Both the position numbers and the translations under genes were made by a program. Of a stretch of 64,000 nt of DNA, positions 1 through 11,644 are shown in pieces. Source of the DNA: Diplonema japonicum. Lineage: Eukaryota > Euglenozoa > Diplonemea > Diplonemida > Diplonemidae. A model generated the notes under the pieces. That model did not search any database. It was not told where the DNA came from and saw only the letters and a program-made list of their open reading frames with translations. The stretch is from contig OZ025652.1 in assembly GCA_964019335.1 (NCBI GenBank), positions 779,177 to 843,176 on the forward strand. The letters run 5' to 3'. Every line of letters starts with the position of its first letter. The stretch's first letter is position 1.

Positions 1-60
1 TGTGATTGTAATTGTTTCATTTTGGTGTTCTCAATCCATTATCTATAAAGCACTACAGGA

Positions 61-870
61 ATGCCTGGGAGGGTATCCATATCAGAGGCCTGGGTTGCCG
101 ATGATGAGGGTATCAGCAAGTCGGTGTCTGCTTGGAGGGAGCGCCGGTTAGCGTCACCTGAAAGAGAGCTCCCAACACCTGCACCAGTGCCGCCCATGAT
201 GCACACGGATGCTGGAACACCAAAGATACGGAGAGATAACTTGCACGAATTGGGAAAGGTGTTGTCAGATCAGCTCATTGTGCCCTCGCAGCACAAGAGG
301 GGTGATTCAAGTGAGTCGGACCATGAGGACGAGAGGTATAACGTGGAGATTTTAAACATAAAGAAGGAGAAGTACAAGTTGATGTGGCGGCGTGCGGAGG
401 ACGAGCTACGGAGTTACCGCATCTCACGGTCTGTGCAAAGATCACGGTCAGGACGCAGCGAGGACCCCGTGTGGGTGAACATCCACCACATTGTATTGGC
501 AGCACTCCTATCGTTGGTGACATGCTGTGTTGCGGAGACGGGGCTGAACAGAAAGGAGATGGGACGCGTCATTGAGAGGCAGCTCGGCAGACTACGGCTT
601 GTCGAGATGCAACGCAACGCACTTCAGAGAGAACGAGACAGTATGCAGACAGAGCTCGTCCACCTTAAAGCCACACATGAGAAGCTTCTGGAGCACATCT
701 CGGAGGGAAAATTCGTAAAAACAAAAAAGAAACAACCCCCACCAGTCCAGTCCCCCTCTGTCTACCCCTACTCTATCTCGTCCCCGCAGCCTGTTATACG
801 ACCTTCCGCAGTCACTGTCATCAGCAGAAGACCCAGGAGCATCACCCCCAAAACCCTGTCGTACAGGTAG
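61..870 (+). CDS. Hypothetical coiled-coil protein with one membrane helix (269 aa)
   Basis: Single-exon frame whose ATG lies 3 nt after a pyrimidine-rich stretch ending in ACTACAG, a good trans-splice acceptor. The N-terminal half is charged and acidic (SESDHEDERY). Around residues 139-160 a hydrophobic stretch (HHIVLAALLSLVTCCVA) could cross a membrane. It is followed by a heptad-rich segment (about 165-220, rich in R, E, Q, L) expected to form a coiled coil, then a basic KTKKK patch and a Pro/Ser-rich tail. I do not recognise the family. A membrane-anchored structural protein is the most that can be inferred. The coding frame itself is convincing from its length and biased composition. Confidence 0.75.
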   Translation: MPGRVSISEAWVADDEGISKSVSAWRERRLASPERELPTPAPVPPMMHTDAGTPKIRRDNLHELGKVLSDQLIVPSQHKRGDSSESDHEDERYNVEILNIKKEKYKLMWRRAEDELRSYRISRSVQRSRSGRSEDPVWVNIHHIVLAALLSLVTCCVAETGLNRKEMGRVIERQLGRLRLVEMQRNALQRERDSMQTELVHLKATHEKLLEHISEGKFVKTKKKQPPPVQSPSVYPYSISSPQPVIRPSAVTVISRRPRSITPKTLSYR

Positions 871-1179
871 CCTTTCTTAGATTATTAGACTCTTACTCTT
901 TCTTCAACATGGCGCAGCTTCTGGCCGCCACGATCGGACGAGCCCGTGGCCCTCCCACAGGCAAGCATCTGAAGTCTCGCAGCACTCTCCGAGGATGCAT
1001 ATGTGCTTTTATATTTTTATCTTTTCCTCATGCTGTATAAGTTTCTTTTTTGTTTTGTTTTTTTCTTGTGTTTCTCCTTTCTTTTTTTTTTTCTTGTTCT
1101 CTTTGAAAAAAAATTAGATATTCCGTTAAACTAGCGGCACATTGTCTTACTTTCCAACCCCTACAGACCCTACAGACGG
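871..1179. other. Spacer with a 43-codon small ORF
   Basis: The 309-nt gap between two genes holds one small + strand ORF (909-1040, beginning MAQLLAATIGRARGPP) preceded by TTCTTAG and ATTATTAG. It has no recognisable similarity and may be chance. The second half is a T-rich tract with several poly-T runs. It ends in CTACAG repeats just before the next ATG, as expected for a polypyrimidine tract plus trans-splice acceptor. Confidence 0.35.
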
Positions 1180-1962
1180 ATGGAGGATGAGGTTATCCAT
1201 GTCGCCAAGATCTCGCAGCAGGAGCAGCTGATGATTGACAGACTGAAACAGAGTGCGGAGCAGAAAGAGAAAGATGTTGCTGATGAAGAGGTGGTACACG
1301 TTACAAAGATAAGTATGGGAGAGAGGGCAATGCTGGAGAGGATGGCCGCAGAACAGGAGGATGAACCGACTACGCCAACGGTGGAAGTTGATACTGTTTC
1401 TAAACCGATCACACAATCACCACAAGTTGTGCAAACACAAGAAACTAAAATCACACAACTCAAGTCTTGGGAACTCGAACGTGAGCTGGTCCGCGACCCT
1501 CGCCTGTTGCACACTTTTGTTGAAGCACTTTACTACTATCATGATTCCGACATCCACAAGCTGCTCCAAGGTGTCGCTGACACTGTCGACAAGAGCTTTC
1601 CGGAGCACAAAGTCACTAAAAAGGTGAAGGTTACAAAAATAGGCGGTGTTGTCAAAACAGGTCCTTCACAATGTCTCCGGCCACACAGGCAGCACCTCCA
1701 GGACCAGCAGGCGTCCTCACAGCTCACCCGCCTCACTACCGCCTTCACACGCATGGACGACACCAACAAAGGCTTCATCACCCCTAAACAGCTTGTATAC
1801 TGTCTGGACAGCGACCCCACTATACGCCGTCTTATAGCACATAGCTGCTTTGCTTCCCCTCAACTTGTACTTGATCTCAAACAGCTGGTCAAGACACTGC
1901 CCTCGCAGACTCGTGTTTATCCCAAAGACTTGAACAGCTACATCACCTCCCTTAACCGCTAG
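1180..1962 (+). CDS. Hypothetical protein with an EF-hand-like motif (260 aa)
   Basis: Single-exon gene; the ATG follows two tandem CCCTACAG-type acceptors by 4 nt. A short motif recurs in the N-terminal part, EVIHVAKIS near the start and EVVHVTKIS about 35 residues later, with a looser KVKVTKIGG copy in the middle. Between them the sequence is Glu/Gln-rich and helical. The C-terminal part contains RMDDTNKGFITPKQLVYCL, which fits an EF-hand loop (D-x-N-x-G-x-I) and its flanking helices. A single calcium-binding loop in a helical protein suggests a cytoskeletal or flagellar role, but that is inference only. No named family was recognised. Confidence 0.75.
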   Translation: MEDEVIHVAKISQQEQLMIDRLKQSAEQKEKDVADEEVVHVTKISMGERAMLERMAAEQEDEPTTPTVEVDTVSKPITQSPQVVQTQETKITQLKSWELERELVRDPRLLHTFVEALYYYHDSDIHKLLQGVADTVDKSFPEHKVTKKVKVTKIGGVVKTGPSQCLRPHRQHLQDQQASSQLTRLTTAFTRMDDTNKGFITPKQLVYCLDSDPTIRRLIAHSCFASPQLVLDLKQLVKTLPSQTRVYPKDLNSYITSLNR

Positions 1963-2043
1963 AGTTAGATATATAGATGGAAGTAAGTAGTTATTAATTT
2001 CCGTGTTAGACCCTCAACCTGATTTGCGACAGGAACAAACAAC

Positions 2044-2841
2044 ATGGTGTTCTGTTCGTGCCATGTCGAGGGGTACCGTAAGGAAGGCGAAGGCCACGGG
2101 GACAACCCGCACATCGAACACGGCTACCGGTTGGGAATGAACAACTATTGGCGTGCTATGTCGTCTGTCTTTATGTGGCACAATGAAACCTTGAATATAT
2201 GGTCGCATCTCATACCTGCGGCATATTGCTTGTGGATGCTGGTGTGGGAGAAGCAGGAAAACACTGCGGTATTCCTGACCTTGGCAAGCGGGATGATATG
2301 TCTCCTTATTAGTAGTTTGTATCACACGTTCAAGTGCGTCTCGCAGAAGTCTTACGACTTGTGGCTGCGCTTTGATATCAGTTGTATCTTCCTCTCGCTC
2401 ATCTCACAGATCTGCTGTGCCATCTTCCTGGGTTTCAAGTGCGACAAGTACGAACAGGCCTTTTACATTGCGAGCTTTGGGATCTCCGGTCTCACGATAT
2501 TTGCAAAATTTATCTCAGATCCGAACTTCGTGCCCGACGTGCAGCTTGTCATTCTAGTGGCCCTCACCTCTTTCTCCCTCGTGCACTGGGTGATGCTCAA
2601 AGGTGGCTTTTCGGACCCTTATACATGGCATTTCTTCACTCGTATCATAATACTCTACACCATTTACGCCTCGGGGATGTTCTTCTTTGTCACGAGACTC
2701 CCGGAGTCCCGATATCCTGGTAAATTCGACATCGTCTGTTCCTCTCATCAGATTTGGCACTGCTTCATGGCGTGCGGCATGATCTGGGCTTACAATCTGG
2801 TTTTAGATTTTTCTACATTACGCGACCCGCACTGTCGTTGA
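2044..2841 (+). CDS. PAQR-family (adiponectin/progestin receptor-like) seven-helix membrane protein
   Basis: 265-residue single-exon gene; the ATG follows GCGACAG closely. Family signatures are clear. NETLNIWSHLIPA sits before helix 1, SSLYHTFKC plus LRFDISCIF carry the His and Asp of the proposed metal site, and PGKFDIV followed by SHQIWHCF carries the C-terminal His pair. Hydrophobic segments add up to seven helices. PAQR proteins (AdipoR, mPR, yeast Izh and bacterial hemolysin-III-like proteins) are integral membrane proteins, several with zinc-dependent ceramidase-like hydrolase activity. The metal-binding His and Asp appear intact, so an active enzyme is plausible. Whether it binds lipid or peptide ligands cannot be told from sequence. 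Confidence 0.93.
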   Translation: MVFCSCHVEGYRKEGEGHGDNPHIEHGYRLGMNNYWRAMSSVFMWHNETLNIWSHLIPAAYCLWMLVWEKQENTAVFLTLASGMICLLISSLYHTFKCVSQKSYDLWLRFDISCIFLSLISQICCAIFLGFKCDKYEQAFYIASFGISGLTIFAKFISDPNFVPDVQLVILVALTSFSLVHWVMLKGGFSDPYTWHFFTRIIILYTIYASGMFFFVTRLPESRYPGKFDIVCSSHQIWHCFMACGMIWAYNLVLDFSTLRDPHCR

Positions 2842-2951
2842 GGACTAACTTGTTCCCCCCATCAGTGATTTCTTCAACCCCCTTTAATGCAAAAAAAAAA
2901 AAAGAAAAAAAAAACTACTTACTTTTACAGCTTTTAGCACACTAAGAAACA

Positions 2952-3417
2952 ATGGGTAAGCCCCGTGGTATCAACACCGCTCGTAAGCTTAAGACGAGGA
3001 GGAGGACCCAGAAGTGGGCAGACAAGGACTGGAAGAAGGCGCACTTGTCGGTGTCGATCAAGGCTAACGTCTTCGGTGGATCTTCCCACGTGAAGGGAAT
3101 TGTGCTGGAGAAGATCGGTGTTGAGGCCAAGCAGCCTAACTCCGCCATCCGTAAGTGCGTCCGTGTGCAGCTCATCAAGAACGGTAAGAAAATCCTTGCC
3201 TTCGTCCCCAACGACGGTTGCCTTCACTTCGTGGAGGAGAACGATGAAGTCCTTGTCGCTGGTCTCGGTAGGTCTGGGCACGCCGTCGGTGATATTCCGG
3301 GGGTCCGTTTCAAGATCAGCAAGGTATACCCCCAAACTATCAAAACACCACCTACAGGTCTCGGGTGTTGGTCTCTTCGCCTTGTACCGTGAGAAGAAGG
3401 AGAAGCCCCGTTCTTAG
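2952..3417 (+). CDS. RPS23: 40S ribosomal protein uS12 (RPS23)
   Basis: Decoding-centre protein of the small subunit. Exons are 2952-3323 and 3358-3417, separated by a 34-nt intron (GTATAC...CTACAG, 3324-3357). The spliced product is 143 residues, the usual eukaryotic length. It starts [18 protein letters not shown], contains the conserved [15 protein letters not shown] loop and ends [10 protein letters not shown]. The intron splits the protein after ...FKISK; the second exon supplies [10 protein letters not shown]. Codon use is strongly biased to AAG, GTC and CTC, as in other highly expressed genes here. The ATG follows a long A-rich 5' leader and AACA, the usual context in this window. Confidence 0.98.
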
Positions 3418-3496
3418 ATAGGCTTTTTACCGATCACATTCTCTCTTAACACTTTTCAAACATCACCCCCTCCACAGGTTGTATGAACATGTTACA

Positions 3497-6400
3497 ATGC
3501 TGTCAACTCGATCACTTTTGATATCCCTACTCGTACATGCTGTCTGTGTATTAGGTGTGTGCTATTTAATTGAGGGTGGAACATTTACAAAACCATTTCG
3601 CCTACATAGCCACAGTTTCTGTTCTCTTGAAAAAATATTTTGCTTGAAAAAACAATCGAACCAGTGTTCTGATGTTGGCAGGATGGGTTACTTGATAATG
3701 TCACGTACCTGCTTCTGGGCCACACAGATCAACTAAACCAGCCCCGAGCCCGCAGACTGCTACAGTTCTTAATTCATCTTACTTTAGAGCCCGGCATTAG
3801 TACCAAATAATGTTTTTACCTCAATATCTCACCGACACACCCACAGGCGCCCCACCTACTGCTCAACCGACATTCGCCCCGACACTAGTTCCAACCACCA
3901 CCCCGTCAGCTGTACCAACAGCCACTCCCACTGCTGTACCCACAAGTGCTCCAGCGACAGTGACTCCAACCACACCACCAACAGCTGTTCCCACACTTGT
4001 TCCTGGATCATCTGCCGTTCCAACAGTCACACCAACTGATGTACCGACGGCACTGCCAACAGCAACACCTACAGCCACCCCCACTGCTGTACCCACAAGT
4101 GCTCCAGCGACAGTGACTCCAACAGGTGTCCCAACCACACCACCAACAGCTGTTCCCACACTCGTTCCTGGGTCATCAGCTGTTCCCACAGTCACACCAA
4201 CCGATGTACCGACAGCTGTACCAACCGCATCCCCCACCACTATGCCTACGGCTGCTCCTACAGCCACCCCAACTGACGTCCCCACCCTCACACCCGGGAC
4301 TACGGCGACACCAACGAACGTTCCCACGTTGGCCCCGGGGACGACAGTAACCCCAACTGTATCTCCGACAGCAACACCTACAGCCACTCCCACAGCAGAG
4401 CCAACAGGTGCTCCAGTGACAACACCTCCAACGGCTGTTCCCACATTTGTTCCAGGGAGCACTGCCATACCAACAACCACTCCCACTGCTGTACCCACAA
4501 GTGCTCCAGCGACAGTGACTCCAACAGGTGTTCCAACCACACCACCAACAGCTGTTCCCACACTCGTTCCTGGGTCATCTGCCGTTCCAACAGTCACACC
4601 AACTGATGTACCGACGGCACTGCCAACAACAACACCAACAGCCACTCCCACAGCAGAGCCAACAGGCGCGCCACTGACAACATCTCCAACGGCTGTTCCC
4701 ACACTTGTTCCTGGGAGCACTGCCATGCCAACAGCCACTCCAACAGCTGAACCCACAAGTGCTCCAGCGACAGTGACTCCAACTGATGCTCCAACAGCAT
4801 CTCCAACAGCTGTTCCCACACTTGTTCCAGGGAGCACTGCCATGCCAACAGCCATCCCCACTGCTGAACCAACAGCTGTTCCAACAGTCGCACCAACTGA
4901 TGTACCGACAGCATTGCCAACAGCAACACCTACAGCAGAGCCAACAGACGCGCCACTGACAACATCTCCAACAGCTGTTCCCACACTCGTTCCTGGGTCA
5001 TCAGCTGTTCCAACAGTCACACCAACTGATGTACCAACGGCACTGCCAACAGCAACACCTACAGCCACTCCCACAGCAGAACCAACTGGGGCTCCACAGA
5101 CAACAACTCCAACCGATGCTCCCACGCTTGTTCCAGGGAGCACTGCCATACCAACAACCACTCCCACTGCTGTACCCACAAGTGCTCCAGCGACAGTGAC
5201 TCCAACAGGTGTTCCAACTACACCACCAACAGCTGTTCCCACACTTGTTCCTGGGTCATCAGCTGTTCCAACAGTCACACCAACCGATGTACCGACGGCA
5301 CTGCCTACTACATCACCTACAGCCACTCCCACAGCAGAGCCAACAGGTGCTCCACTGACAACACCTCCAACGGCTGTTCCCACACTTGTTCCAGGGAGCA
5401 CTGCCATACCGACAATCACCCCCACTGCTGAACCCACAAGTGCTCCAGCGACAGTGACTCCAACAGGTATCCCAACTGTTCCCACACTTGTTCCTGGGTC
5501 AACAGCTGTTCCAACAGTCGCACCAACTGATGTACCGACAGCATTGCCAACAGCAACACCTACAGCAGAGCCAACAGACGCGCCACTGACAACATCTCCA
5601 ACAGCTGTTCCCACACTCGTTCCTGGGTCATCAGCCGTTCCAACAGTCACACCAACTGATGTACCGACGGCACTGCCAACAGCAACACCTACAGCCACTC
5701 CCACAGCAGAGCCAACAGACGCGCCACTGACAACATCTCCAACGGCTGTTCCCACATTTGTTCCAGGGAGCACTGCCATACCAACAACCACTCCCACTGC
5801 TGTACCCACAAGTGCTCCAGCGACAGTGACTCCAACAGGTGTTCCAACAGCATCCCCAACAGCTGTTCCCACACTTGTTCCTGGGTCAACAGCTGTTCCA
5901 ACAGTCGCACCAACTGATGTACCGACAGCACTGCCAACAGCAACACCTACAGCCACTCCCACAGCAGAGCCAACCGATGCTCCAACGGCTGTTCCCACAC
6001 TTGTTCCAGGGAGCACAGCTGTACCGACAACCACTCCCACTGCTGTACCCACAAGTGCTCCGTCGACTGTAACTCCGACAGCTTTTCCTACTCTTGTTCC
6101 TGGCGCAACTGTAGTACCTACGGTTACACCAACCGATGCACCTACTGCTGTGCCAATTACACCTTCGGCTATTCCTACAGCCATTCCCACAGCAGAGCCG
6201 ACAGGTGCTCCAACGACAACATCTCCAACAGCTGTTCCCACACTTGTTCCTGGGTCAACAGCTATCCCAACGATTGTACCAACTGATGTACCGACGGCAC
6301 TGCCAACTACGGCACCTACAGCCACTCCCACAGCGGAGCCAACCGATGCTCCAGCGACAACATCTCCAACGGCCATTTCCACACTCGTTCCAGGGAATAC

Positions 6401-9400
6401 TGCTATGCCAACAATTACTCCCACTGCTGTACCCACAGGTGCTCCGTCGACGGTGACTCCAACAGCTATTCCAACCACACCACCAACGGCTGTTCCCACA
6501 CTTGTTCCAGGGAGCACTGCCATGCCGACAGCTACTCCCACTGCTGAACCCACAAGTGCTCCAGCAACAGTGACTCCAACAACCACACCACCAACAGGTG
6601 TTCCCACACTCGTTCCTGGATTATCTACTGTTCCAACAGTCACACCAACTGATGTACCGACGGCACTGCCAACAGCAACACCTACAGCCACTCCCACAGC
6701 AGAGCCAACAGACGCGCCACTGACAACATCTCCAACGGCTGTTCCCACATTTGTTCCAGGGAGCACTGCCATACCAACAACCACTCCCACTGCTGTACCC
6801 ACAAGTGCTCCAGCGACAGTGACTCCAACAGGTGTTCCAACAGCATCCCCAACAGCTGTTCCCACACTTGTTCCTGGGTCAACAGCTGTTCCAACAGTCA
6901 CACCAACTGATGTACCGACAGCACTTCCGACAGCAACACCTACAGCCACTCCCACAGCAGAGCCAACAGGCACGCCACTGACAACATCTCCAACGGCTGT
7001 TCCCACACTTGTTCCAGGGAATACTGCTTTGCCAACAACCACCCCGTCAGCTATGCCAACAACCACTCCCACTGTGGAACCCACAAGTGCTCCAGCGACA
7101 GTGACTCCAACCACACCACCAACAGCTGTTCCCACACTTGTTCCTGGGTCAACAGCTATTCCAACGATTGTACCAACCGATGTACCGACGGCACTGCCAA
7201 CAGCATCACCTACAGCCACTCCCACAGCAGAACCAACGGGTGTTCCGACATCCATGCCCATCGCTCCTACGACGGCTATTCCCACACTTATCCCCGGGAG
7301 TACTGCTGTACCAACAGCCACTCCCACCGCAGTGCCCACGAGTGCTCCAACAACAGTGTCTCCAACCACACTACCAACGGCTATCCCTACGGTTGCACCA
7401 ACTGATGTACCGACGGCACTACCAACAGTTGTTCCGACAAATCCACCAACGTTGACTCCAGGCACCACTGCAGTGCCTACAGCGCAGCCTACTTCTATCC
7501 CAACAGGTAAGGTCGAAGAGTGAAGAGAGAAAAAAAAAAAAAAAAAAAAAAACAGGATCAACAGCCACACCGACTTCGGTCCCTGCGAACAGCCCCACTA
7601 GTGTCCCGACATTGTCCCCTGGGATAACAGCGACACCAACAGAAGTACCTACAGCCGTTCCAACTCTGACACCAGGTGTGCTTTTGGGAAATATACTAAA
7701 TTGTTATCAAAATTAAAAGGTACAACGGCCACACCGACAGCTGTACCAACCGCATCACCGACACACGTACCAGGCACCACTGCATCCCCCACCACTATAC
7801 CTACGGCTGCTCCTACAGCCACCCCAACTGACGTCCCCACCCTCACACCCGGGACTACGGCGACACCAACGAACGTTCCCACGTTGGCCCCGGGGACGAC
7901 AGTAACCCCAACTGTATCTCCGACAGCAACACCTTCCTCAATACCAACAGCGAGCCCCACTGCTGGTCCTACACCGGTTCCTGGAACAGCAGTTCCGACC
8001 ATCACTCCAACAGCGTCTCCAACACAGATCCCCACGGATGCCCCCACTGCTGTTCCAACTAGCGTGCCGACGTTAGCACCTGGGTCAACTGCTGTTCCAA
8101 CAGCGACCCCCACAGTGTCACCAACAAGCATGCCAACCGCAACCCCTACTTCTGCACCTACTGGAATACCGACAACAGTACCCACTGCTGTCCCAACAAC
8201 AGTACCCACTGCTGCTCCAACAACAGCACCCACAACGACAGTGCCCACTGCTGTCCCAACGACAGTACCCACCGCTGTCCCGACTTTCACCCCAACGGCT
8301 ATGCCGACTTTAAGTCCGAGGTCCACTGCAGTACCAACCGTACCGACACTCAGCCCAGGAACAACATCAACACCTACAGCACTTCCTACAACCACACCGA
8401 CGACTCTTAACCCCACTGCAACGGCAATACCTACGAGTCCACCGACAGCTATTCCCACCTCAGTGCCCACAGCCATGCCATCTGTTGCTCCTTCAACAGT
8501 AATTCCAACTAGTGCCCCAGTGACACCAACCTTTGCGCCCATCCAAAGCTGCGACTACAACGCATTTGATGCCCCTCGATTATCAAACTCAAACTGCAGC
8601 AACAATGTTGCAAATGGTATCGTTTGCAGCGTCAGCCATAGCAGTTTAGTGTGTGGGAACACAGAGTGTATTAATGGGAGGTGGTTGCCATCCAAAGTGA
8701 CGTGTGACTGCTCATACAACTCGTTGTCGTCTGTAGCAGGTGCCGATGTCCATGGCAACGGTTGCATCGCAGGAGGTGTTGTGGTGGACAAGGGTGGGTG
8801 TGCTTATGTAAGAAATGGCTGGTCGTGCGGCAGTGTTGTGTGTGATTCGGGAGTATGGAACACTTCGCAATGGAGTGGCTACCCGACGTGCACACCCAAC
8901 TCGTGCGCGTATGACGATCTAGTGCTGTCGGTGGGAGCAGGCAACGGCCTGAATGGGTGTGTGGCAGGCGGAACCGTTATTAGTGGTGGTGCTTGCGGTA
9001 TCTCTCAGAAAGGCTACAGTTGCGAAGTTGTGACGTGCATCGAAGGGAGGTGGAATACAACAGCACCCTCGTGCACTCCCAAAAGTTGTGCATTTAATGC
9101 TCTAGCTGTGGTTGCTGGCATCACTGCAGCAGGGAACGGTTGCAATAATGGAGGGGGTGTCACGAGCGGGAACTGGTGCTCATTCAGCCGCACGGGTTAC
9201 ACTTGCAGCAGTGTGGCGTGCTTTGCAGGCGCGTGGAACACTACAGGCCCGTCGTGCACAGCCAACGACTGCTTATTTACCGAAAGCCGACTGCCCATTC
9301 CAACTTCTGTGTCTCAGGATTGCAGGTTTGGCGACCAGGTCCGCAGCGGGGCTACATGTTCGTTCAGTGCTCACGGCCATGTGTGCAACGAGACTCAGTG

Positions 9401-10392
9401 CACTGCCGGTGAATGGGCGCTGCCTTCAGTGTGCACACCTTTAGGGTGTAGCACAGGTGACTTAAACCTTACGAGTGGGCAAGACACCAATTGCGAAAGG
9501 AGTGTCTTTAGTGGTGCCACATGTGACGTGTTCAGAACAGGGTACACGTGCATCCCTATCGAGTGCACGCAGGGCACATGGTCAACAGCAACGCCAACCT
9601 GCCTGCCGGACGGGTGCCTTTTCAGCGCACTAACAGCAGACCCCGACGCTGTGGCAGAGGGTAGTGGGTGCACTGCCAACAGGACGGTGGTGCACGGTGG
9701 GTCATGTGCATTCATCAAGCACGGCTTCAAGTGCAATCTTGCTGAATGTGTCACGGGGTCATGGGTGAAGACTTCCATCACATGCGCTGTAGACCCCGCA
9801 GCACCTAGCGGAGATGATGGGAACAGCCTTGTACCAATCATTATCGTGCTGGTTATTCTGGCTGTTTGTCTAGCGTTGGTTTTGTGGGCGTTGTGGAGGG
9901 TGAACAAGCAACGGGAGGGGATGTCTGGGTTGGGGAATGCAGTGGCATCACCCAACTCGTACCCCGACGGGCACCCTGCAAAGGACATACAGGTGTACCA
10001 CTCGCTGGAGAACGAGTCACAGCCACCGTTGAGGGCGAGCGAGCAGGAGTTCAGCTCTTCTTCTTTTAAAACGGAGAGAGTGAACACCCCTCCGAAGCGG
10101 GAGGTGGTGCAGACCCCCTTAGCTTTGCAGCCCGAGACAGCTATGACTGTGCCTCCCGAGCTAGCATCACCGGTATGAAGGGACACACACACACACACAC
10201 ACAATACAGAAATGGCGTGACGAACCTCCTAACCCTCCCCCGCAGCCGTTCCCAAGCACAAGTAAATATGTCAGGCGACTCCCAACATCTGGTTCCAGTG
10301 TTTCGCGCCAATCGAGTGGGGCACCTCCCCTTCCCATACAAGCAAGCCACTATGAGGGGAAACTGTCTTCACAACAGCACATCGAAATATGA
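3497..10392 (+). CDS. Giant mucin-like type I surface glycoprotein with Pro/Thr repeats and Cys-rich modules (2,185 aa)
   Basis: Reconstructed from six exons: 3497-3556, 3682-3799, 3847-7506, 7556-7675, 7720-10172, 10246-10392. All junctions are GT-AG and keep one open frame. Exon 1 gives a signal peptide (MLSTRSLLISLLVHAVCVLG). Residues about 60-1595 are almost pure (A/T/V)-P-T repeats organised in units containing AVPTLVPGS, TDVPTALPTATPTA and EPTSAPATVTPT, a heavy O-glycosylation target. Residues about 1596-2010 form seven roughly 60-residue modules, each with six Cys and usually ending GxWNTTxPSC. One membrane helix follows (about 2022-2046, PIIIVLVILAVCLALVLWAL), then a 140-residue cytoplasmic tail. 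The first two introns (125 and 47 nt) are the least certain part. Likely a cell-coat or adhesion protein; no exact family was recognised. Confidence 0.85.
3880..8540 (+). repeat. Coding Pro/Thr minisatellite array
   Basis: About 4.6 kb of ACN-CCN-rich sequence inside the mucin-like gene, interrupted only by two short introns. Short units (6-9 nt) are arranged in higher-order blocks of very similar sequence. For example, the block ending in TGATGTACCGACGGCACTGC recurs many times. The array is so uniform that the opposite strand also stays open for over 1,200 codons. Blocks inside exon 3 and the start of exon 5 are nearly identical, pointing to recent duplication or gene conversion. Confidence 0.95.
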
Positions 10393-11644
10393 GACAATAC
10401 TTTCTCTCTTTTTCTTCTTCTTTTCTCTTTCTGTTTTCAAGTAACGCAATTTTGAGTACAAACGTTCTTTTTCTTTTTAAACCCCCCTTTCGTTTTGTAC
10501 ACTATGTTTGAACACAAGTACGGCTAAGGCAGTCCGATAGAGTTGTGGTGGTCATTAAAATCCGAGGGGGAAGGGGGGAAACGCCACTTGTTATTAGCCG
10601 CATTATCAGTTCCTTGAGGTTGTCTCTCATTTGACCCCTTTCATTAGGTGCAGGTTGCTTTGCTTGAAATTTAAACTTTTTTAAAAAAAAAAGAAGAAGA
10701 AACAAAAATCGGTGCAACTGGACGAGCGATGCACGAGCCCGTTAACGTGTCTATTCTTTTAAATCCCCCCCCCCCCCCGTCCTCGTTCCTCCTTGTTTCC
10801 TATTTAAAGTTATGGCGTCCGTAAGTAGTAATACCTTCTCTTCGCTACACGACCGCATTACACAATTTTTTTTTTTTTTTATGAATTATAAACCGAGATA
10901 AGGGGCACTACAAATTGGGTTGATTTTTCTTGCTTTATCGCTTCCTTACCCAGATTCCGAGGCTTTTATATTTTACAATGTAGAAAGAAAAGAAAAGAAA
11001 AGAAAAAATAAAGTAAGTACCCCTCGCTCTTGGCGCTTAGACCATTTTTTAGGTTTCGGTCAGCCCCTCCATGTCCCAACAGATTCCTTTTTTCTTCTTC
11101 CTCTGTTGAAAGAGTGCGTGCTATTCTTGTTTTTTTTGTTTTCTTTGAGGACCCTGATGGAGGGGAAAAGGGGTTCTTTTTTTTTCTTGTATTGTTAAAA
11201 AATTAATCTTTGACGACGAGGAAGGTTTTTTTCTGGTGCTCCCCCCTTCCTGCAAGCGTTGTCGGAGGGAATAAAAACAATCGTCACCTGAACTTAGTGT
11301 CGGAAACGGGAAAAAAAAAGAATGGTTATTTTATTTCCCCCCGTTTACACATTAAGTCCAAGTCTACCGGTTAGTCCATTCTTTTGCAAAAAAAAAAAAA
11401 AAAAAAAAAAAAGAAAAAGAATGGGGGGAAATGGATGAATTGATATGGAAAGAAGGAAGAAGAGATACTTGTGTATCTACCCTACACCCTATGTCCCCTT
11501 CTCCCGAAACTCTTTCTTTTTCTTTGTACTTCTGTCTTCCTCGTTTGAGCCGCCTCTGGCCTCCGTTATTGATTGTTCCTGTTTCCTTTTTCCAAACCCA
11601 CACAACAGGATGTCTGTTGCCTGACATGCTAAGCAAGGAGTAAG
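10393..11644. other. Gene-free spacer, homopolymer-rich
   Basis: About 1.25 kb between the mucin-like gene and the next gene. It contains many A, T and C runs (for example C around 10767-10779, T around 10867-10880, A around 11389-11412) and no convincing reading frame. The 3' end has a pyrimidine-rich tract and CACAACAG, with a five-codon upstream ORF (from 11610) before the true start at 11645. Confidence 0.7.

Noticed and set aside
3609-3625. CACAGTTTCTGTTCTCTTG, resembling the 3' part of euglenozoan spliced leaders
   Set aside because: It lies inside a predicted intron, without the rest of a leader, donor site or Sm-like downstream structure; treated as chance.
3863-7570. A 1,235-codon open frame on the minus strand opposite the mucin-like gene
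   Set aside because: It is a mirror of the Pro/Thr codon repeat (ACN-CCN reads as Gly-Val-type repeats in reverse). It has no start context, no domain and no splice logic.
7649-8542. Second long minus-strand Gly/Val frame
   Set aside because: Same repeat mirror effect opposite exon 5 of the mucin-like gene.
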